64,000 nucleotides of DNA from Chaetoderma sp. LZ-2023a (taxonomy: Eukaryota > Mollusca > Caudofoveata > Chaetodermatida > Chaetodermatidae), in the NCBI GenBank assembly GCA_034401795.1, contig CM067360.1, positions 49,128,573 through 49,192,572 of the forward strand. The letters are read 5' to 3'. Below the pieces are notes generated by a model that had not been told where the DNA came from, did no database searches, and saw only the letters and a list, made by a program, of their open reading frames with translations. The translations under genes and the position numbers were made by a program. This document shows positions 43,206 to 51,098 of the stretch, piece after piece (within the stretch, counting starts at the first letter, position 1; each line of letters starts with the position of its first letter).

Positions 43206-43823
43206 TCATCGATGACACGTAGAGCAGGCTAGTTTCCTGGCTGGATTCAGCTTGTAGGTGAAGGTCTGCGCCTTTTCCAGAGATGGCTTGAAGTGTGACA
43301 GCTCACCTGTCTCCTTGTTGCTGAAGATGAAGCGGTTCAGATCACCTGCAATAAAGTCCCCTTTGGTCTCCTTGAGGGTTAGGCTGTCGTATATGGTCTC
43401 GAGCAGGACACATCCACACTTGGAGCTGAAGTATAGCAACCGGGCATTGTGGCAGATGTCCGGTGAGATCTCTCGAGTGTACTTCTGAAAGAGGATGAAA
43501 ACAGTTATCTTTGTGTGCCGGATGTGCCTGGTGATGTTGCTGAGGTAGGTGACTGTCTTCTGGTCCTTTGCAGGGTCATCGATAACTAGAACAAGTGGTT
43601 CTGTCAGTCGGGCTGCCAGCAGCTTCTCCATCAGTGCTAATGCTACAGACATGCGTGTGGAGGATGGGTAGCACTTGGTCGGCGGTAGCCATATGAAGGA
43701 TGCGATGGAGGCATCAAGCATGAAATCCCAGCAGCAGCTGAGAAGATAGCGTAGAGGGCCTGTGTCAGCACCCACAGTGTCTAGTACATCCAGTAGCTGT
43801 ATGATACATGCACGGGATGCCAT
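43206..43823 (-). CDS. Polinton packaging ATPase (FtsK/HerA-like), C-terminal two thirds preserved
   Basis: 205 residues are open. Visible are a Walker B-like LVLVIDDPAK, an Arg/His-rich helix NITRHIRHTKITVF, a glutamine in ILFQKYTREI placed like the sensor of FtsK/HerA ATPases, and a closing CSTC pair. I see no Walker A loop; the first ~60 residues look unlike an ATPase start, so an N-terminal frameshift or loss is likely. Its role would be to pump DNA into the capsid. It is preceded by TTTAAG-N7-GATAG just before the ATG. The array right boundary cuts it at 43453, and its 3' end is duplicated four times to the left. Confidence 0.65.
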   Translation of the reverse strand: MASRACIIQLLDVLDTVGADTGPLRYLLSCCWDFMLDASIASFIWLPPTKCYPSSTRMSVALALMEKLLAARLTEPLVLVIDDPAKDQKTVTYLSNITRHIRHTKITVFILFQKYTREISPDICHNARLLYFSSKCGCVLLETIYDSLTLKETKGDFIAGDLNRFIFSNKETGELSHFKPSLEKAQTFTYKLNPARKLACSTCHR

Positions 43824-43825
43824 GA

Positions 43826-44298
43826 CTATCCTGTGGTCTTAAACGGCAAACCAAAGAACCCTGACTGCTTCACCTCTGGTAGCTGGAGGCTGGCGGTAGC
43901 ACCTTTTTTGCAATCGACAGTGATATTGCGCAGGCCGATGGTGCCTATCTTGAGATTCTCTCCATCCTGTTGGAATGAGCTCTGCGATTTCAGGAGATCC
44001 TTAACCAGATCCTGTGCAAAGGACTCGGCCATATCGACTCCAAGCATACCACACATTGTCACCCTCTCCTTGATGCCCATCCCCTTGTATACAGTCTTGG
44101 CCTTGTTAATGGCCGATTGTCCTACCGTATCAGTGTTCCCGATGAGATCTTTGGCAGGGATGGTACCTCGGATCTCCCGCGCATCGCAGTCTAGGAAGGA
44201 GATGGGGCAACAGTGTCCTCTGAACCCAGGCATGCCTCGCCCAAGTGGTCAAGATCGCCTAGCTCTTTGCTTTCTAGGTCTGTGAGTGACAGAGTCAT
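43826..44298 (-). pseudogene. Polinton protein of unknown function upstream of the ATPase, one frameshift
   Basis: From the ATG at 44298 (MTLSLTDLESKELGDL) the frame closes at a TAG near 44193. The neighbouring frame is open from 44233 to the stop at 43826 and reads DAREIRGTIPAKDLIGNTD ... KVYKGMGIKERVTMCGML-type sequence. About 155 residues. A TTTAAG-N7-TATATAG signature precedes the ATG. I do not recognise the family. It ends two bases before the ATPase start. Confidence 0.5.
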
Positions 44299-44471
44299 AG
44301 TGCTATATACAGACGGCTTAAACCTACTAGTCATACCCCGGCCCTCTGCATTCCCGGGCATTGGCAATCCTCAGTCCGCGTGCTTGACTATGGGCTACAC
44401 ACCGCCCTCCGGAACGCCATGCCTCATATGCAGCAGTGGTCTCGTGATCCATCTGTCACTATTCAGAGGTT

Positions 44472-44735
44472 TTAAACGTAGGCGGCGATGATCTCAGCCA
44501 TGGCACTCATTGCTAGCCCTAGAACCACGGCCTCCATTAGTGTAACATGGTCACCCATGATCTTGGCGGTGGCAGTGTAGGAGGCACCACTGATGGCGAT
44601 CTTTGGGATAGGGTGAGTTATTCTGAGACAGTGCTCGGTCACCCCACTCACCACTGTAGCGAGGACAGCCGCAGTGGTGGCAGGAAGAACCTCATTTCCA
44701 CCTGTCATCTTCACCACAGCCACATTCGCCACCAC
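44472..44735 (-). CDS. Hydrophobic Polinton protein, start uncertain
   Basis: The frame is open upstream to about 44835 without an ATG. The visible part has alternating hydrophobic stretches (VLPATTAAVLATVVSGV and LMEAVVLGLAMSAMAEIIAA) and ends at the stop inside a TTTAAAC box (44470). It may be a membrane or capsid-lining protein. It overlaps the 3' end of the gene at 44711-44990 in another frame. Confidence 0.45.
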   Translation of the reverse strand: MVANVAVVKMTGGNEVLPATTAAVLATVVSGVTEHCLRITHPIPKIAISGASYTATAKIMGDHVTLMEAVVLGLAMSAMAEIIAAYV

Positions 44736-44990
44736 ATTACTGGCAACATGGACTGCCAGAGTTTTGCTTTGGTCAGTAACTTCTGTGTCTTGGTTCGCAG
44801 CAGGTTCTCCACCTTCTGAAGACTGCAGACTTCAAGATCTGTACCGTTGAAGTCATTGTTTAAGCACTGAGTATACAACGCGGTTAAACGTCTGCGTCCC
44901 CTGTCGAGAGAGCTAATAAGACCTTCCCAGTCTGCATCTGCCAGGTGTCCGGGTTGGTACTCGGGAATATTAATCTCTCTATTGAGACAT
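44711..44990 (-). pseudogene. Small helical Polinton protein, frameshift after start
   Basis: The ATG at 44990 meets a TAG after three codons. One base over, the frame is open for about 90 codons: INIPEYQPGHLADADWEG, SSLDRGRRRLTALYTQCL, LQKVENLLRTKTQKLLTKA. It is mostly charged helix. The start codon faces that of the next gene with only seven bases between. Unknown family. Confidence 0.4.
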
Positions 44991-44997
44991 CTTAAAC
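44991..44997. promoter_or_regulatory. CTTAAAC spacer between two head-to-head start codons
   Basis: The sequence CAT-CTTAAAC-ATG joins a minus-strand ATG (44990) and a plus-strand ATG (44998). CTTAAACATG also starts the minus-strand capsid-like gene at 28846. The box lies directly against the plus-strand start codon, so any 5' leader must be very short or the transcript starts upstream. Confidence 0.4.
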
Positions 44998-45474
44998 ATG
45001 CCCGGGCTCACACTATGCGAGAAGTACTATGATGTCTTCCGGAAGGAGTTAAAGGACTACAAGAAGAAGACATCAGATGAGCTCGCTCAGCTCTCTGTTG
45101 CTGAGCTGACAGCTGTGAAGCTCTGTCTAGGATTTGGTACGGGACAGATCTGCTTCCTCGAATACCTTATCATGGGCGGGAGTATCGTCGAACAGCTCCT
45201 GCGAGCTAAAGGTTTCTACAAGGATCGGGAGTATCTGTCAGATGTGTTCCAGCAGTTGCAGACCGCCATGGCCTCGCCTAACTCAGAGCTGAACGCGGCT
45301 CTGCGATACTACAAGCTAGAAAAAGGATGCGCTGTGGAACCATCCAACCCTTGGATGTGCATGTTGGCAGCGTGTATAGGGGCTGTAGGGCATGCCAAGC
45401 TGGTTCAGTGTCTCACCGGGGTCCCCACTGCTACTGTAGAGAGTCTTATAGCTGATTTGCTAGCGGCGGAGTAG
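44998..45474 (+). CDS. Polinton protein of unknown function (158 aa)
   Basis: An intact frame starting at the ATG directly after CTTAAAC. It begins with a charged helix (KYYDVFRKELKDYKKKTSDE) followed by hydrophobic segments (FGTGQICFLEYLIMGGS, WMCMLAACIGAVGHAKLV). It has four or more cysteines. It could be membrane-associated. Its 3' end overlaps the end of the gene on the other strand by about 29 bases. Confidence 0.6.
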   Translation: MPGLTLCEKYYDVFRKELKDYKKKTSDELAQLSVAELTAVKLCLGFGTGQICFLEYLIMGGSIVEQLLRAKGFYKDREYLSDVFQQLQTAMASPNSELNAALRYYKLEKGCAVEPSNPWMCMLAACIGAVGHAKLVQCLTGVPTATVESLIADLLAAE

Positions 45475-46717
45475 GCTGATCCCAAGCACCACGATAGCTA
45501 GGCCTGACACCACTTGTAGAGCTGCCACGGGAAGCGGTGTCGTGTTGACTGGTTGCAGTGTCAGGGTCGGAACGACTATGTGCTGCCATGCCCATACTAC
45601 GCGTAGGTGCGTTGATATCAGTGTTGAAGCCGAAGTGGACACCGGGGGAACTCCCCTCAACTATCATGTTGTTATGGCCCCTGACTTGGAGGTCCTCGAT
45701 GTTCACGATCATGTTGCTCGGAATCAACCGTAGGTGTGGTGAAATAGCAATGTCAAGTTTGCGACGGGCCTTCTGCAACCCCGGCTGGAACTTAGCAATA
45801 AGACTACTGGGTTCTGCCACGATGATCATATCCTCAATGAGACTGATGAACATGGCCTGGACCTCTGCTCCGCTGACACCATCTATGGAATGACGCAGCT
45901 TGGTCTGTGCTGTAAGGAGGCAGTAGCACAGTGCTTCCAGGGACTGGTTGATCTGAATGATCCCTGCTGGTGTGAGGCCTGAGGTGGTGTGTGGGACAAA
46001 GTACTTCCACACATCTGTATAGTCCTGCCGCAGGCCAGTGATGTGCATATTTTGCACCATTGCTCCAGGGTCGGAGTCTGGATCGAACGAGAATGTCGCT
46101 GTCTTCCGATGGCCTACTCGTCAGGGTGTTCGATAGGGGAATCCTGAGTAGTCAGGTCTCGGGTCACCGTACATAACCCCTAGACCGCTGTTGTCACCAC
46201 CATGCCACCGATAGTCTGGGTGAGCGCGGAACTCTCTGTAGTCTGCTGGCCGCTGAGACGCTATGACTGTTGAGCTGTGGGTCGAAGTCGTTTGTATCAG
46301 GGAGGCTTGCACCCAGCTCATGGAGGATTCGTCGCACCGTGAAGTACACGTGGAATCTGAGACAGCTGGCGATGAGCACAGCTTCATGAGTACCAGAATA
46401 GGAGTGAAGCAGGTTGGAACTTACTCCACATCCTGCCGTGGCACTCCACACGGCAAAGTCAGCTGCTGATTCCAGTATGAGAGGCTTGGAGCAGCCATCC
46501 AAATATGAGCTTGCTTCGCATCCTTGATGGTGATGGGGCGGTTGGTCAGCGGTCGTGGGTTGACGGAGAAACTGGTTCCGGACCGTCCATCCACTGATGG
46601 AGAACGGTGTTAGCTCTAGTATATCATCCAGTAGACCTCTCAGGCCAGTCAAGGGTGTACCCAGGAGGGGGCGGTTGGCTCCGGATGACTGTCGTGAGGT
46701 TCAGTGGGAAGGCCATC
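45446..46717 (-). pseudogene. Large Polinton protein of unknown function, broken
   Basis: About 420 codons in pieces on the minus strand: a start at 46717 (MAFPLNLTTVIRSQPPPPGY), an open stretch 46194-46652 with AAVW-like FAVWSATAGCGVSSN and YFTVRRILHELGASLPDT, a stretch ending YGDPRPDYSGFPYRTP, and a C-terminal piece 45446-46060 rich in helices and ending in a Ser/Thr/Pro-rich tail. Frameshifts lie near 46650 and 46230, and an interruption near 46100. By size it could be the major capsid protein or another structural protein; I see no defining motif. A TTTAAG-N8-TATAG box lies immediately before the ATG. Confidence 0.5.
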
Positions 46718-46755
46718 TATACTGGTGTTCTTAAATCTACCGTACAGGCAGCACA

Positions 46756-47373
46756 CTATTTGTAGTCGTCTCGACTCCAGAGACCAGCGAGGCGACCTCG
46801 CTGTAACATCTCATTTTTTAGCTCCTCCATATCAACCCGCCCGCTGGAGCCTTTGAGGTATTGCTGTCTGACTTTAGGTTTCTCCATGTGGTACAGGGCT
46901 TGGAGCTTCAATATATGGTGGTACTCTTCATCGGAGACCTGTCCATCCTCGAGAGCTTTGCTGACAGACTCGTCGATAGGCCGTAGCATACTCTGTGCCA
47001 GTGTCACATACTTAGCATGCTTCTCCAGCCTCCTTGTGATCTGCCGCTGCCCCACCACCAAGCCAGTTGCCAAGACAGTGGTAGCTAGTGTCACGGCACC
47101 CAGTGGGATGGCGACGATGGCACCCACCCCTGTAGCGAGAGTTGCCACACAAGCACTGGCTCCAATCACACCCGCAGCAGTGGTTGTACGTGCGAGGATG
47201 TTGTAGGCTGTCTTATATCGCCTGCGCGTTCTGCTGTACTTTTCTGCCTCATGGACGAGATTCCGCCTGATGGCATTTATCTGCGGGAGTCGCCAGCCAT
47301 GGATGGTACCGCCCTCGTCATCAGTCAGGGAGGGGTATAGTTCTGGTTGCTTCCGCCACTCTGATTTTGCCAT
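46756..47373 (-). CDS. Polinton two-TM membrane protein (205 aa)
   Basis: An intact frame. After a polar N-terminus and a basic helix (KYSRTRRRYKTAYNILARTT) there are two adjacent hydrophobic, Gly/Ala-rich segments (GVIGASACVATLATGVGAIV and IPLGAVTLATTVLATGLVVG). A conserved-looking KHAKYVTLAQS helix and DGQVSDEEYHHILKLQ follow. This layout recurs in Polinton-encoded proteins as I remember them, but no function is known to me. It overlaps the 3' end of the upstream gene by 49 bases. Confidence 0.65.
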   Translation of the reverse strand: MAKSEWRKQPELYPSLTDDEGGTIHGWRLPQINAIRRNLVHEAEKYSRTRRRYKTAYNILARTTTAAGVIGASACVATLATGVGAIVAIPLGAVTLATTVLATGLVVGQRQITRRLEKHAKYVTLAQSMLRPIDESVSKALEDGQVSDEEYHHILKLQALYHMEKPKVRQQYLKGSSGRVDMEELKNEMLQRGRLAGLWSRDDYK

Positions 47374-47903
47374 AGAATACCTAGCTTTTTAGTGTCGAGA
47401 CAGATGTCTCTTAGAAAGTGGTCATCCAGCACTATGTCAGGTGCCAGTAGCTTTCTGAGACGTGACATCTGGAACTTCTCCTTATGACCAAGATAGTAGG
47501 TCCGCCACTGGATGGCTTTCTTGGTCTTACACTTCTGCACCATCTCCTCTTCCCACTGTATGACATTTGGCTCATCCTCGTCTGTGAAGACACCTGGCTC
47601 ATCGTCGTATGTGAAGATATCTGGCTCATAGTCGTCTGTCAAGACTTCTGCGTCCCGCTTACTCTCCTCCAGGAGGGCCTGCCAGTATCGGGAACCTTCA
47701 CTGTTCCTTCGCCTCCTTGCCTTGCTGGCAGCCTGTTGATACCAGCTCTCGAGCTGTAGTCGTTCTCCTTCTTGTTGACAGATCTGTTGCTGTGCAAGCA
47801 TCTGTTCGTTTAAGGCCTTTATCTGTGCAGGGGTCATGAAGGGGCAACCCTCTATCGGGTTCATTATCTTGGCAAAGGTCAGATATTCCTGGTATGATAT
47901 CAT
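47325..47903 (-). CDS. Polinton protein with acidic repeats (192 aa)
   Basis: An intact frame. The N-terminal helix is Gln-rich (LNEQMLAQQQICQQEGE), the middle has three acidic repeats (DDYEPDIFTYDDEPGVFTDE), and the C-terminus is basic (LGHKEKFQMSRLRKLLAP). The family is unknown. Its ATG overlaps the stop of the gene upstream (ATGA-type overlap), suggesting translation from a shared message. Confidence 0.6.
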   Translation of the reverse strand: MISYQEYLTFAKIMNPIEGCPFMTPAQIKALNEQMLAQQQICQQEGERLQLESWYQQAASKARRRRNSEGSRYWQALLEESKRDAEVLTDDYEPDIFTYDDEPGVFTDEDEPNVIQWEEEMVQKCKTKKAIQWRTYYLGHKEKFQMSRLRKLLAPDIVLDDHFLRDICLDTKKLGILWQNQSGGSNQNYTPP

Positions 47904-48276
47904 GTTGTCGTCAGGTCAATGAGTAATAAGAGTGTAAACTCTAAATGGGCGTCCGATATCCCATCCGTGCTGGCATGTATGTTAATGGAGGGGCTGTCAA
48001 ACAGATGATTTACAGGTGTGAACAGGCTAGGACTGATAGCTTTCCATAGGTTGCTGTTGGCACCTGGGAGATACTCTATCACATCCCGGCCGACTTCTAC
48101 CAGTGAGCTGCTGTATGCACTGCCCGGAAGTTGATGTAGCACATTGGCGTGTATGTATGCTGCTGGGGCACCTCGAAGAGGACCCATTCTACACGGTACT
48201 GTACCACCCGTCTCCCCTCTAGAGAGGTTGAGATTATGTTCTCACCACTGGAGAGCAGCAGTCGGACAATCGTCAT
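47900..48276 (-). pseudogene. Small Polinton protein, one frameshift
   Basis: From the ATG at 48276 (MTIVRLLLSSGENIISTSLE) the frame is open for about 58 codons, then closes. The adjacent frame is open to 47900 and contains VIEYLPGANSNLWKAISPSL and a terminal hydrophobic stretch. About 125 residues if read through. It is divergent from the next gene, with TTATAT and TTTAAAC boxes between. Confidence 0.5.
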
Positions 48277-48282
48277 GGTTAT

Positions 48283-48300
48283 ATCTCCTGTTTAAACCCC
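48283..48300. promoter_or_regulatory. Candidate bidirectional promoter (TATAT / TTTAAAC)
   Basis: It lies in the 38 bases between divergent ATGs at 48276 (minus) and 48315 (plus). The boxes TTATAT and GTTTAAAC resemble those at 27418-27435 and 28861-28878, with a different spacing. Confidence 0.35.
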
Positions 48301-48314
48301 TCCTATAGCGTGCT

Positions 48315-49127
48315 ATGGAACCCATATTTGCTCACTCGACTGATCTTGCTGACCTGGCAGATGTGTACGCAGTTGATGCTGCCAAGGTAGAAGAGAGCGA
48401 TGGCAAGTCTTTCACCCTTCAGGACGAAGCAAACTCAAAGGCATTCTCCCTCCACCCCATTGGTGGTGATGGGGTGGAGCTGCTCACAGACCTCAAGGAT
48501 GTGTCGAAGGAGTGCCTGGGTCGCAACATAGATGGCAACAAGATCGTGTTTCAGTATGATAAGAGGAAGTACATCCTCGAGCCGTTGATTGAGGTCTCGG
48601 ATACAGAGGTGGCACACATCAACACCCTAAATGACGACCTCAGCTTTCATCTGGTCAAACCCAATTCGAGCGGTGCCCCGCCGATGACACATGATGGTCT
48701 GCTATTGACCATGGCAAAAAACCTGCAGTTCATGTTTGAGAAGAATGTAGTGTGGTACCGCACTGGACCTGGTGGTGACTGGCAAACATCGTTGCCACTG
48801 TATAGGCCTCCGGCAGTCATTGACATAGAGGTTACTCCCCTCTCCACTGTTGTGAAAAGGGATGGGAAAGTTCGAAAGCTCTACAATCGGGGATCATCCT
48901 TCCTCACCTACATAGGTGAAGGTGTCTCCCTGACGAGGGTGGGTCACCGGATCAGGGTTGCAGGTGGAAAGCGCCTGCTGTGTTGTCCATTCGATGGACC
49001 AGAAGAAGCTGTTAACCTCCAGGAGGGCATCCTATGGATAGATGGTGTGTCACATGTCTCCAAAGCCAAGGGTGCTGTTAACTGCTTCAGCGAGTCGGAC
49101 TCGCTAGCCCGCAAACGACTCATATAG
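48315..49127 (+). CDS. Polinton protein of unknown function (270 aa)
   Basis: An intact frame, mixed alpha/beta in look, with no signal peptide. Notable stretches are IFAHSTDLADLADVYAVDAA at the start, VFQYDKRKYILEPLIEVSDT, and a basic C-terminal half (VVKRDGKVRKLYNRGSSFLT). Just past its stop, another frame is open to about 49290 (LAPAPEGMKTTIDPDGTGLD ... LEGFTLFSL), so the true gene may have been longer by about 50 codons before a frameshift. I do not recognise the family. Confidence 0.6.
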   Translation: MEPIFAHSTDLADLADVYAVDAAKVEESDGKSFTLQDEANSKAFSLHPIGGDGVELLTDLKDVSKECLGRNIDGNKIVFQYDKRKYILEPLIEVSDTEVAHINTLNDDLSFHLVKPNSSGAPPMTHDGLLLTMAKNLQFMFEKNVVWYRTGPGGDWQTSLPLYRPPAVIDIEVTPLSTVVKRDGKVRKLYNRGSSFLTYIGEGVSLTRVGHRIRVAGGKRLLCCPFDGPEEAVNLQEGILWIDGVSHVSKAKGAVNCFSESDSLARKRLI

Positions 49128-49287
49128 TCCTAGAGCTACGTTTCTTAGCCGGCGGCAGAGTGAAGCAGCTAGCCCCTGCCCCTGAGGGGATGAAGACCAC
49201 TATCGATCCGGATGGAACAGGGCTCGATCTGGCACAGATATTTCTCGAGGGGTTCACTCTGTTCAGTTTAACTCTTCATGTATCGCC

Positions 49288-49692
49288 ATGATTCTCATCA
49301 TACTGCTCGTGCTGGCATCTACAGCAGTGGCACAGGGCGCTGAGACTGCCATGATATTGGATGCCAAGCGAGCCCACGTCTGGGATGACCCCCAGTACAA
49401 TCCTTGGGTCGACTCCTTGCGGAGAAACATTTACAACCACTTTCACCCACGTGAAGAGATCGAGTCTGTCTGCCACTTCTATGGTGTGGAGAGGGTAGGA
49501 CGTGGTTGTCTGCTGGAGACACCTGCTCACCAGATTCTCTGCGTAACATGTGAACATGCCAGAGTCTGCCGTGGTGCAAATGCTAAGCACTTTAGCATCC
49601 TACCAGGTGAGCGTTGTCAAGGTAGATGGAAGACACTATGGGTGGTCCTATCATGCCGATGCAACTCTGGCAGAGACTACGTGTTTATCTGA
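49288..49692 (+). CDS. Small secreted cysteine-rich protein near the Polinton right end
   Basis: 134 residues, intact. It starts with a clear signal peptide (MILIILLVLASTAVAQGAE). The mature part has eight cysteines: one in VCHF, one in GCLL, LCVTC, VCRG, RCQG and SCRC. The closing C-x-C after WKTLWVVL is reminiscent of cystine-knot ligands, but the spacing does not let me name a family. An overlapping frame (49550 onward) is also open but ends in the terminal region. A TTTAAC box precedes the start by about 17 bases. It might be a captured host gene or an element-specific secreted factor. Confidence 0.55.
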   Translation: MILIILLVLASTAVAQGAETAMILDAKRAHVWDDPQYNPWVDSLRRNIYNHFHPREEIESVCHFYGVERVGRGCLLETPAHQILCVTCEHARVCRGANAKHFSILPGERCQGRWKTLWVVLSCRCNSGRDYVFI

Positions 49693-49934
49693 GCCTACAC
49701 AGAGTGCAATGCCCGGCCCGTATGGGTTGGGGCCCTGTCGTGGGGCAGGGCGGGGCCTAATGTGTTTTAAACTGTGTTTAAACTTTGTTTACACCGGAGA
49801 GAGGGTGGTGGGAGCCGCGGATCGCAGCGGGGCAGGTCCAGTGTTTAGACTGGGTTTAGATAACACCATTTTCTGTGAGCCGTCCCATTTAGAGACATGG
49901 GGCATTGTATGTATTTGTGTGGCTGATGTCTCAA
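49693..49934. other. Polinton right arm, non-coding
   Basis: It contains two close TTTAAAC-like boxes (about 49764-49785) and a GC-rich stretch. No gene is seen. Confidence 0.5.
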
Positions 49935-50036
49935 ATTCCTATGCCCCCAGGGATTGAGAGGGTGGTGGGGCCACGGATCGCCGAACGGCTGCCAATTGAG
50001 GGAGGTGGTATCATTTTGACTCCGGCCCTACTACTA
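49935..50036. repeat. Polinton right terminal inverted repeat
   Basis: It is the reverse complement of 19781-19882 and ends 'ccggccctactacta' directly before GGCTAG. Confidence 0.85.
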
Positions 50037-50042
50037 GGCTAG
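50037..50042. repeat. Polinton target site duplication, right (GGCTAG)
   Basis: It matches 19775-19780. After it, the DIRS-B gag coding sequence resumes. Confidence 0.85.
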
Positions 50043-51098
50043 ATTCTTCTCCCACCCTTGCCATCTTTGTACAGTTTGTAGGCTGTCTAACAAATGTGTC
50101 ATTTGTAAAGAGTGGGGGGGGGGGATCTAACCTCTGAATTCTTTGCTTTTCAGGCTAAGCTGATGGCTGAGGAGGGCAAGAAGGCAAAGAAGGAGGGTAT
50201 GAATAAGGCCTCTGAGAAGGTTGAGCTCGAGGCCTTCAAGGTTGAGTTAGTGAGTGAGATGTGCAGGACTTTGAAAGATCTGATGCCTGACATGCTTCAC
50301 GGCATGTTGCCGGGCACAGGTGTTTCAACTTCCTATGCATCGACTTCAGTGCAGGTAGCCCCCGTCCCTGGATCATGCCATACTAGCTCAGACAAAGTGT
50401 TTAGTGATCCAGGGGCGGCTGTCTTGGACCCAGGCTCGATGTTCGCATCGCCTGGTGATCCAGCGGCGCGAGAAGCATCAGGCAGGACCCGACCAGCGGG
50501 CCTAACCATGATCACTGGCGGAGTACCCTCATCATCTGCTTTCGGGCATTCTCCTGGTTAGTCTGGGTTAGGTTTTCTTGCTAACCCAGAGTAACTTTTC
50601 TGACCAGGAAGATGATGAAGACTACCTGCTCGGTCCACAGGATGATCATGAAGACATGGATGCGAGCGTCTACACTCCTCTCATGGGGTGCATGGCCGCT
50701 CGTACCTATGGCACTGTTCCCTCGGGAGCAGGTTTCATAATTCAGCCTGTGGGCCGGTTTGGAGCGGATGGCCACCTATATAAGATTCCACGCTTAAGCG
50801 TGGAATCTCATACAGACGATCCGCGCCGCGCTGGTGTGCATGATACCCCACACACAAGCGCGAGCTTGGTGCCCGGTCAGCCTATGGAGAATGTTATGCC
50901 AGCCCTCGCGGGCCCGTATGCATTCCCTGGGCAGCCAGGTTCGTCTATAGCCTCCTCCTCGGCCCTGCCTGCGAATGCCATTGAGGATGACGAGGGCCCG
51001 CTGCTCATCGGCAATTCGCAGGTAGCCACGGATGAAGACTGGTCTGAAGCATGCGCGTGGCTCCTCGCTGTCAGACCAGAGCTCTCTGTAGATGAAAC
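50043..51098 (+). pseudogene. DIRS-B gag, remainder
   Basis: It resumes with further Cys pairs (CHLCTVC, KCVIC) matching the zinc-binding part of the DIRS-A gag, then a G run with a stop. A Lys-rich segment (EEGKKAKKEGMNKA), and acidic and Pro/Ser stretches follow, similar in order to DIRS-A (FPGQPG, VATDEDWSEACAWLLAVRPE). There is a stop near 50560. It ends in a deletion that joins gag directly to the RNase H region. Confidence 0.65.

Larger units (their letters stand above)
26719..43453. repeat. Five-copy tandem array of a 3.35 kb Polinton segment
   Basis: Unit starts are 26719, 30069, 33419, 36764 and 40109; unit lengths are 3350, 3350, 3345, 3345 and 3345. Units differ by only a few substitutions each, plus a 2-nt and a 3-nt deletion shared by units 3-5. 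Each unit holds, left to right: the first ~80 codons of the integrase (minus), a membrane protein (minus), a small coiled-coil/TM protein (plus), a candidate capsid protein (minus), a repeat-containing protein (plus), and the 3' part of the packaging ATPase (minus). The outer ends of the array run into the unique parts of the integrase and ATPase genes. Confidence 0.96.
40109..43453. repeat. Array unit 5 (3345 bp)
   Basis: It is very close to unit 4. Two bases in the repeat-protein gene differ from all other units (caaCcggctt and gacgaaGctg, near 43002-43037). Its right edge is continuous with the complete ATPase gene. Confidence 0.95.
19781..50036. mobile_element. Polinton/Maverick element with five-fold internal amplification
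   Basis: The 30,256 bp element has terminal inverted repeats of about 100 bp and a 6-bp target duplication. It carries a type B DNA polymerase, an rve integrase, a packaging-type ATPase, a candidate capsid protein and small membrane proteins. Polintons are self-synthesising DNA transposons related to viruses. A 3.35 kb segment is present five times; with one copy the length would be about 16.9 kb. Most of the larger genes contain frameshifts or stops, and the integrase has lost a catalytic residue, so the element appears inactive. I did not recognise an adenain-like protease. Confidence 0.92.

Noticed and set aside
26719..43453. CRISPR-like interpretation of the regular repeats
   Set aside because: The units are 3.35 kb, gene-bearing and tandem without spacers, in an animal genome.
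43826..44298. Assignment of this gene as an adenain-like protease from its MCGML stretch
   Set aside because: The His-Asp/Glu-Gln-Cys arrangement of that family is not visible, so I left the function unknown.
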